A stretch of 64,000 nucleotides of DNA from Panacibacter ginsenosidivorans (GTDB lineage Bacteria; Bacteroidota; Bacteroidia; Chitinophagales; Chitinophagaceae): contig NZ_CP042435.1 in assembly GCF_007971225.1 (NCBI RefSeq), positions 3,227,501 through 3,291,500 on the forward strand. The letters are read 5' to 3'. The notes beneath the pieces are model-generated. The model had not been told where the DNA came from. It saw only the letters and a program-made list of their open reading frames with translations, and did no database searches. Position numbers and translations under genes: made by a program. This document shows, piece by piece, positions 60,034 to 64,000 of this stretch (position 1 is the stretch's first letter; each line of letters opens with the position of its first letter).

Positions 60034-60861
60034 TTAGTGGTCATCTTTTTCTTCCAGCAACTTCAATACTTCATCCATCTTCAACTGCAGCCGCATTATT
60101 TCTGCCTGCGCTTTTAAGTTTACCTGGTATTCAATTTCTGCTCTTATTCTATCCTGCTCTGCCAAGCGCCGTTGACTGGTAAGCACAAGAATAGTTAACA
60201 AAAAAGATGTAAGCGTAAGCATAAACCCCAAAAAGAAAAATGTAGGAGGATTATCTGCAAAACTAATAACACCATTGTGAAGCTTTTGGTAATACCATGT
60301 TTGGAAAATAATCCACCCTGCCACGAAAATAGCTGCACAAATAAGAAAACGGCTGCTGGATACAAGGCTTGCAGCTTTGTCAACAAATCTTCTAAATGAA
60401 GCAGGCTGGTAAGAAACAACAGGCTTCTCTGTCGTATGCAAATGCATATTCACAATATTTGTCCGAAGCCTGTCAACAAGTACTGCAAGTAGGGTGCGTG
60501 AAAATTGAGGATGCTTATCCAGGTAACTGTAAAAGGTGCCCTGATCTATGTAAAGTACAGTTGTTTCATTGATTGTACGCACCGTTGCTGTATGTGGCCC
60601 CGCATCAAGTAATGAAAGCTCTCCAAAAAAAGTTCCTTCGCCTTGTGTTGCAAGTGTAATTTCCTTGCCATTTTTATTGGTATAACTTATGCGCACTTCT
60701 CCTTTTTCAATTAAATAAAGTTTATCGCCTGGTTCATCCATCCAGAAAATAACTGTATGAGGTGGATATTTTTCAGTTATAAGCTGCTTCAACAAATCCT
60801 CTAATTCTTCAGGATTGAGTGTTGCAAACAATGGGATCTTTCTTAACATTTCGGAGGTCAT
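60034..60861 (-). CDS. Cyclic nucleotide-binding domain protein with DUF1003 membrane region
   Basis: 275 residues. Residues 1-130 are a CNMP domain (LRKIPLFATLNPEELEDLLK, KLYLIEKGEVRISY, FFGELSLLDAGPHTATVRTI; FGELSLLD...TA is the phosphate-binding cassette with R replaced by H/T). Two membrane helices (about 165-185, SSSRFLICAAIFVAGWIIFQ, and 205-230, FFFLGFMLTLTSFLLTILVL) match DUF1003, and the tail (235-275) is a charged coiled coil. An inner-membrane protein possibly sensing a cyclic nucleotide; no catalytic partner adjacent. Confidence 0.88.
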   Translation of the reverse strand: MTSEMLRKIPLFATLNPEELEDLLKQLITEKYPPHTVIFWMDEPGDKLYLIEKGEVRISYTNKNGKEITLATQGEGTFFGELSLLDAGPHTATVRTINETTVLYIDQGTFYSYLDKHPQFSRTLLAVLVDRLRTNIVNMHLHTTEKPVVSYQPASFRRFVDKAASLVSSSRFLICAAIFVAGWIIFQTWYYQKLHNGVISFADNPPTFFFLGFMLTLTSFLLTILVLTSQRRLAEQDRIRAEIEYQVNLKAQAEIMRLQLKMDEVLKLLEEKDDH

Positions 60862-61048
60862 AAACTTTTTTTAAGTAAGGTTTTACCTTGTTGGAGTAAG
60901 TAATGATTAAAGATAGGATAAGAGTTGATTGTATAGAATAAATACAGGCTGCATTCGGCAGTGCATAAGCATATGCAGTTTCATCCGTTACAAATATTGT
61001 AGCTGTGAATTATTATGAGTCCGTCATTTACCTTTTATGGCATCACCT

Positions 61049-61068
61049 GTTGCGTCGCACTCTTCGGC
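61049..61068 (-). repeat. GTAC-CAAC intergenic repeat, copy 35 (GCGACGC class, GAAG variant)
   Basis: Minus-strand core GCCGAAGAGTGCGACGCAAC; plus-strand outer side TATGGCATCACCT (short tail), inner side GTCCGGAACTTGGCG, related to the inner flank of copies 5 and 7. Confidence 0.88.
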
Positions 61069-61104
61069 GTCCGGAACTTGGCGTAACGAAGGTTTTGTGT
61101 CAGT

Positions 61105-61151
61105 AAAATAAAAAGCGGCGTTCTGGAAAACAGAATGCCGCTTTTTATTTT
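61105..61151 (-). terminator. Intrinsic terminator of the M57 peptidase gene
   Basis: A 21 bp stem (61105-61125 with 61131-61151, one G-T wobble) around a GAAAA loop. The core GCGGCGTTCTG/CAGAATGCCGC is flanked by A and T runs, so it could act on both strands; it lies 13 bp past the stop codon. Confidence 0.9.
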
Positions 61152-61163
61152 TGAAGGATTATA

Positions 61164-61973
61164 TTACTTGTATAAATACGATAAAGCCGTTTTATCATAA
61201 GAATCAAAAGGCCGGTTTTGATTGGCACTTATACAAGCCAGCATCCATGAGTTTGGCTCAGCCGTTGTAGGCGTACCCGGAATATTAATTGCCCCCACAG
61301 TAGATGCACCTTCGTTTGAATAGCCACCACCGCAGCTATAACTACGATCCATGTAGTCTGTGTGCCGGAAGCCAATGCAATGACCCACTTCATGAGCAAA
61401 AATAGTTGCCGCATAATTAATAAATGTTGTACTTGTGCCTGTTCCGATGGCTCTTGAATTAACCTTTACTGTAGGATAAGGATTACCTGCAGCATCAGGA
61501 AAACCTGATGATGCAAGATAAGATCCATTTGCTTTTGCAAAAGTGATAGTAGCGCCGCTTGAAACACGTGTAAATGTAATTCGCAAACCTTCTGCATTAT
61601 AGCGCCTCACCATTTCATCCAGGACGGCTGTATATGATGAAGGTAACTGACTTGATATAGCCACCGTAATATTACGTGGTAAACCAGTTACAAGATTTGT
61701 GGTACGGTACTGCTCTGTATTGGCAACACGAATTGCCATAACTGTATTTCGGGTAGCAAGATCCTGCGGCGTTAAAATGATATCGCCTTCTACCAAATAG
61801 CCTTCGTCAATTTTCTCAACATTTGTGTTGGAAAAACCGAGACTTTTGATCTGAGCTAATACATCATCTGAAACAACTGCCTGCTGAGCAACAGTATTTG
61901 TTTCTTTTTTACAACCAGTAATTAAAATTGATGCCATGCCGGCAATCCCGACTGCTTTCATAAACTTTCTCAT
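61164..61973 (-). CDS. M57-type (dual-action HEIGH) metallopeptidase lipoprotein
   Basis: 269 residues. MRKFMKAVGIAGMASILITGC is a lipoprotein signal (Cys21). FINYAATIFAHEVGHCIGFRHTD carries the HExxHxxGxxH zinc motif, here HEVGHCIGFRH; YAATIFAHE is the helix before it. WSYSCGGG-like and DSYDKTALSYLYK follow at the end. Secreted zinc peptidase of the cell envelope or surroundings; the substrate is unknown. Single gene. Confidence 0.9.
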   Translation of the reverse strand: MRKFMKAVGIAGMASILITGCKKETNTVAQQAVVSDDVLAQIKSLGFSNTNVEKIDEGYLVEGDIILTPQDLATRNTVMAIRVANTEQYRTTNLVTGLPRNITVAISSQLPSSYTAVLDEMVRRYNAEGLRITFTRVSSGATITFAKANGSYLASSGFPDAAGNPYPTVKVNSRAIGTGTSTTFINYAATIFAHEVGHCIGFRHTDYMDRSYSCGGGYSNEGASTVGAINIPGTPTTAEPNSWMLACISANQNRPFDSYDKTALSYLYK

Positions 61974-62074
61974 GTTTTGATCTGATTTTGGTAAATGATA
62001 AAATTGGATAATGAAACTTCAAGTTATAATTAATTGATTAATTAAAAAATATATCTGTACCCAATTGCCTCATC

Positions 62075-62899
62075 TCAATACCTCTTCATTATTTTTACCA
62101 ACATGGCGGCAATAATAGCATAGCCTTTATCAGAAGGATGTAATCCATCATATGTGATGTTGACCGCATCTAAAGGATAAGGATAATCGTCTGTATTCGC
62201 GTTAAAGGGGATATCAATAAAATCAGGATATGGATAATTTTTGTAAGTACCCGTTTTGGGATCTTTTAAACGCTTAAAGTTTACGAGGTTTGGATAATCC
62301 ATACCGCTTTTGTGATAGAGGTCAACAACATCAAAGTGCTCGTATTTTGCAATTCCAATAATGGCATCCGCAAACTGTGAAAGCATTTGACCGTTTTTCT
62401 GCTTGTAAGAACCCCACGCATTATTTTTCATATCGTTGATATAAATAAAATCCACTCTTTGCATAGGGGTAATAAGTATGATCTTAGCATTATTATTCAA
62501 GCTCCTCAGCTTATTAATAATAATACGAAACGATCCATATACAGTATTATTACCAGTGTTGTTTTGATAATCTGCAAGTATACCCAATGTACGCCCGGAC
62601 CACCAGTCATTCGTTCCCAGAAATACGGAATATACATCACTCTTTGAAAGGCCTAGATGTTCGATCTCATTTGCAATACCTCCGGATGTCCAGCCGTTAT
62701 GTCCTTGGTTAATGTAATGGATGTATGGCAATCTTTCTGTGACCAATGTCATATAACCTTTGGTAATGCGGTTGCCTGTTTCATCAACATGGTTATTCAG
62801 ATACGTAATGGAATCGCCAATGGCTGTCCAGGTAATTTCTTTTTTTGTAAAAGAAGTGGTTATGGCAACTATAGCAACTATACACAACAATCGCTTCAT
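62075..62899 (-). CDS. SGNH/GDSL hydrolase, secreted
   Basis: 274 residues. MKRLLCIVAIVAITTSFT is a signal peptide. Four SGNH blocks are seen: TAIGDSITY (Ser), NQGHNGWTSGGI (Gly), VFLGTNDWWSGR (Asn) and YDGLHPSDKG (Asp, His). It is an esterase or acyl hydrolase for sugars or lipids outside the cytosol. Same strand as the M57 peptidase, 101 bp away; co-transcription is possible. Confidence 0.9.
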   Translation of the reverse strand: MKRLLCIVAIVAITTSFTKKEITWTAIGDSITYLNNHVDETGNRITKGYMTLVTERLPYIHYINQGHNGWTSGGIANEIEHLGLSKSDVYSVFLGTNDWWSGRTLGILADYQNNTGNNTVYGSFRIIINKLRSLNNNAKIILITPMQRVDFIYINDMKNNAWGSYKQKNGQMLSQFADAIIGIAKYEHFDVVDLYHKSGMDYPNLVNFKRLKDPKTGTYKNYPYPDFIDIPFNANTDDYPYPLDAVNITYDGLHPSDKGYAIIAAMLVKIMKRY

Positions 62900-63071
62900 G
62901 AGATTAATTCTTTATAGCAGTAAAATTAAATGATAAAATAGCGATTGGGCTGCCCTGTTTATTAAAACGCAGTAGCCACTAAAGATGCAAATGAGCCGTC
63001 TATCTAGTATGTCTTAAAAACTTTGATATTTATTTAGTTTCTTGAAGAACACTACACCTAACTTTTAGCAT

Positions 63072-63764
63072 ATGAGTACTTCTGTTAACAAGACCGCTAG
63101 GATTGGTGGAATACTTTATTTAATTATTATAGCAGCCGGTTTCTATGGCGAAATGTTTGTGCGTTCTAAACTTATTGTGTCAGGCAATGCTGCTGCTACT
63201 GCCAATAACATTATCACTTCGCAATTACTTTGGCGCAGTGGTATTGCAACAGACCTGCTAATGCATATTTGTGACATTCCTTTGATGCTGATATTTTATT
63301 TATTACTTAAACCGGTGGATAAGAACCTTGCGCTAATGTCATTGCTTTTCAATTTAATACAAACTGCTGTTTTGGTAGTTAATAAATTAAGTCTTATAGT
63401 AGCGCTGTTTCCTTTAAGTAGTAGAGATTATCTCAAGTCTTTTGATGCGCAACAACTCTATACACTTGCTTATCTTTCTATAAAAGCGCATGGATATGGT
63501 TTTGGGCTTGGCCTTATGTTTTTTGGCTGCACATGTCTTATTATGGGCTACCTTATCTTCAAGAGTGGCTACTTACCAAAGACCATCGGCGTATTGATGC
63601 AAATTGCTGGCGTGTGTTATTTGGCAAACATCTTTGCACCAGAATCCTCTGATAAAATATTTCCTGCAATACTGCTGCCTCCGTTCATCGCGGAATTATC
63701 ATTATGCCTGTGGTTGATCTTTAAAGGCGTAAATATTGCTGTGTGGGAAAAACAATTGACTTAA
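63072..63764 (+). CDS. DUF4386 membrane protein
   Basis: 230 residues with about six membrane helices. MSTSVNKTARIGGILYLIII, AAGFYGEMFVRSKLIVSGNA (the family's NxRxxLIV-like segment), and FFGCTCLIMGYLIFKSGYLP, KTIGVLMQIAGVCYLANIFA are the DUF4386 hallmarks. Function unknown. The stop codon overlaps that of the next, convergent, gene by 3 bp. Confidence 0.9.
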   Translation: MSTSVNKTARIGGILYLIIIAAGFYGEMFVRSKLIVSGNAAATANNIITSQLLWRSGIATDLLMHICDIPLMLIFYLLLKPVDKNLALMSLLFNLIQTAVLVVNKLSLIVALFPLSSRDYLKSFDAQQLYTLAYLSIKAHGYGFGLGLMFFGCTCLIMGYLIFKSGYLPKTIGVLMQIAGVCYLANIFAPESSDKIFPAILLPPFIAELSLCLWLIFKGVNIAVWEKQLT

Positions 63765-64000
63765 TAAAAAAACTGCTCAGAAATAATCTTACCAGCACTT
63801 GTTTTATACACGCATAATTCGCTGTTTGTTTTGCGGGGCTCTCCTTTTATTTGCAGATCAGTATCCCATGCAACGGAAAAATAATCGCCTGCCACCACCG
63901 GATCAGATATAATGCTACCGTAAAAATTTTCTACCATTGAAATAAACAACTCGGCTTTCCTTCTTATAGCATCCATGCCTTTTGTTTCTTTTGGCAGTAT
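63761..64000 (-). CDS. SnoaL-like (NTF2-fold) protein, C-terminal part
   Basis: The frame is open to the right end of the window, so the start lies beyond it. The 80 or so residues seen (KGMDAIRRKAELFISMVENF, YGSIISDPVVAGDYFSVAWD, TSAGKIISEQFFY) match the second half of SnoaL-like ester-cyclase/limonene-epoxide-hydrolase-fold proteins, which end in GKI..EqFFY. Small cytosolic protein, reaction unknown. Its stop overlaps the DUF4386 stop (TTAA). Confidence 0.8.
   Translation of the reverse strand: MLPKETKGMDAIRRKAELFISMVENFYGSIISDPVVAGDYFSVAWDTDLQIKGEPRKTNSELCVYKTSAGKIISEQFFY

Noticed and set aside
2882-61068. Dispersed repeats read as a CRISPR array
   Set aside because: Copies are about 0.1-4 kb apart, occur in both orientations, and have genes between them; there are no regular spacers and no cas genes.
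1-64000. tRNA, rRNA or riboswitch genes
   Set aside because: Intergenic stretches were read for cloverleaf ends and conserved loops without a convincing case; a covariance-model scan would be needed to exclude small RNAs.

Overview
The window reads as chromosomal DNA of a Bacteroidota bacterium, most likely from the Chitinophagales/Chitinophagaceae (family placement is inference). Supporting signs are a TonB-dependent receptor with an N-terminal carboxypeptidase-regulatory-like domain, a 1.4-kresidue secreted protein ending in a type IX secretion (T9SS) sorting domain, many SPII lipoproteins, a GH3/serine-hydrolase fusion, DUF1080, DUF4386, DUF4342 and lmo0937-type proteins, -7 boxes of the TAnnTTTG type, and moderately AT-rich DNA with weak ribosome binding sites. 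No rRNA, tRNA, prophage, intact insertion sequence or CRISPR array was found. Both window ends cut genes (a PBP4-family peptidase on the left, a SnoaL-like protein on the right).

Layout. 0-11 kb: PBP4 3' part, mutL, a lipoprotein, the GH3/serine-hydrolase fusion and a TonB receptor. 11-20.5 kb: a RibD-like reductase, cysH plus a sugar-nucleotide epimerase, then a dispersed set that fits periplasmic 3-keto-sugar chemistry (gluconate-dehydrogenase-type subunit 3 plus GMC oxidoreductase, a Tat-exported Gfo/Idh/MocA oxidoreductase, a DUF1080 hydrolase) with an MpaB-type oxygenase between them. 20.6-30 kb: DUF2071 and flavin reductase pair, a propeller lipoprotein, xth, a two-gene ABC exporter, fasciclin/DUF4342 small proteins and a polyphosphate-glucokinase-like ROK kinase. 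30-43 kb: a three-repeat heavy-metal-binding secreted protein, an M29 aminopeptidase, several unknown secreted proteins, FRG, msrA, DinB, a broken alpha/beta hydrolase, cupin, a tiny lmo0937-family membrane protein, acyl-ACP desaturase, MaoC. 43-54 kb: a carbohydrate block (ROK repressor, CBM6-like protein, HbpS-like protein, aldo/keto reductase, exported TIM-barrel isomerase, GH5, CE15 glucuronoyl esterase, sialate-type O-acetylesterase) that together suggests debranching and cutting of acetylated glucuronoxylan-like hemicellulose. 54-64 kb: T9SS protein, an internally deleted POT transporter, a cyclic-nucleotide-binding DUF1003 protein, an M57 metallopeptidase, an SGNH hydrolase, DUF4386.

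The most striking thing is not a gene. A short intergenic repeat, typically GTACAAGTGAGTGACACAAC or GTACAAGTGTGCGACGCAAC, occurs 34 times clearly and about 3 times in decayed form, always between genes, roughly every 1.7 kb. It exists in two core versions that never mix in the clear copies (GTGACAC versus GCGACGC, a compensatory exchange in a small dyad), it carries longer conserved flanks on both sides, and its orientation alternates along the chromosome in 30 of 36 neighbouring pairs, so that genes or short 120-245 bp hairpin-bearing segments lie between inverted copies. I do not recognise this family. It behaves like a MITE/REP-type dispersed element or a repeated protein- or RNA-level signal.
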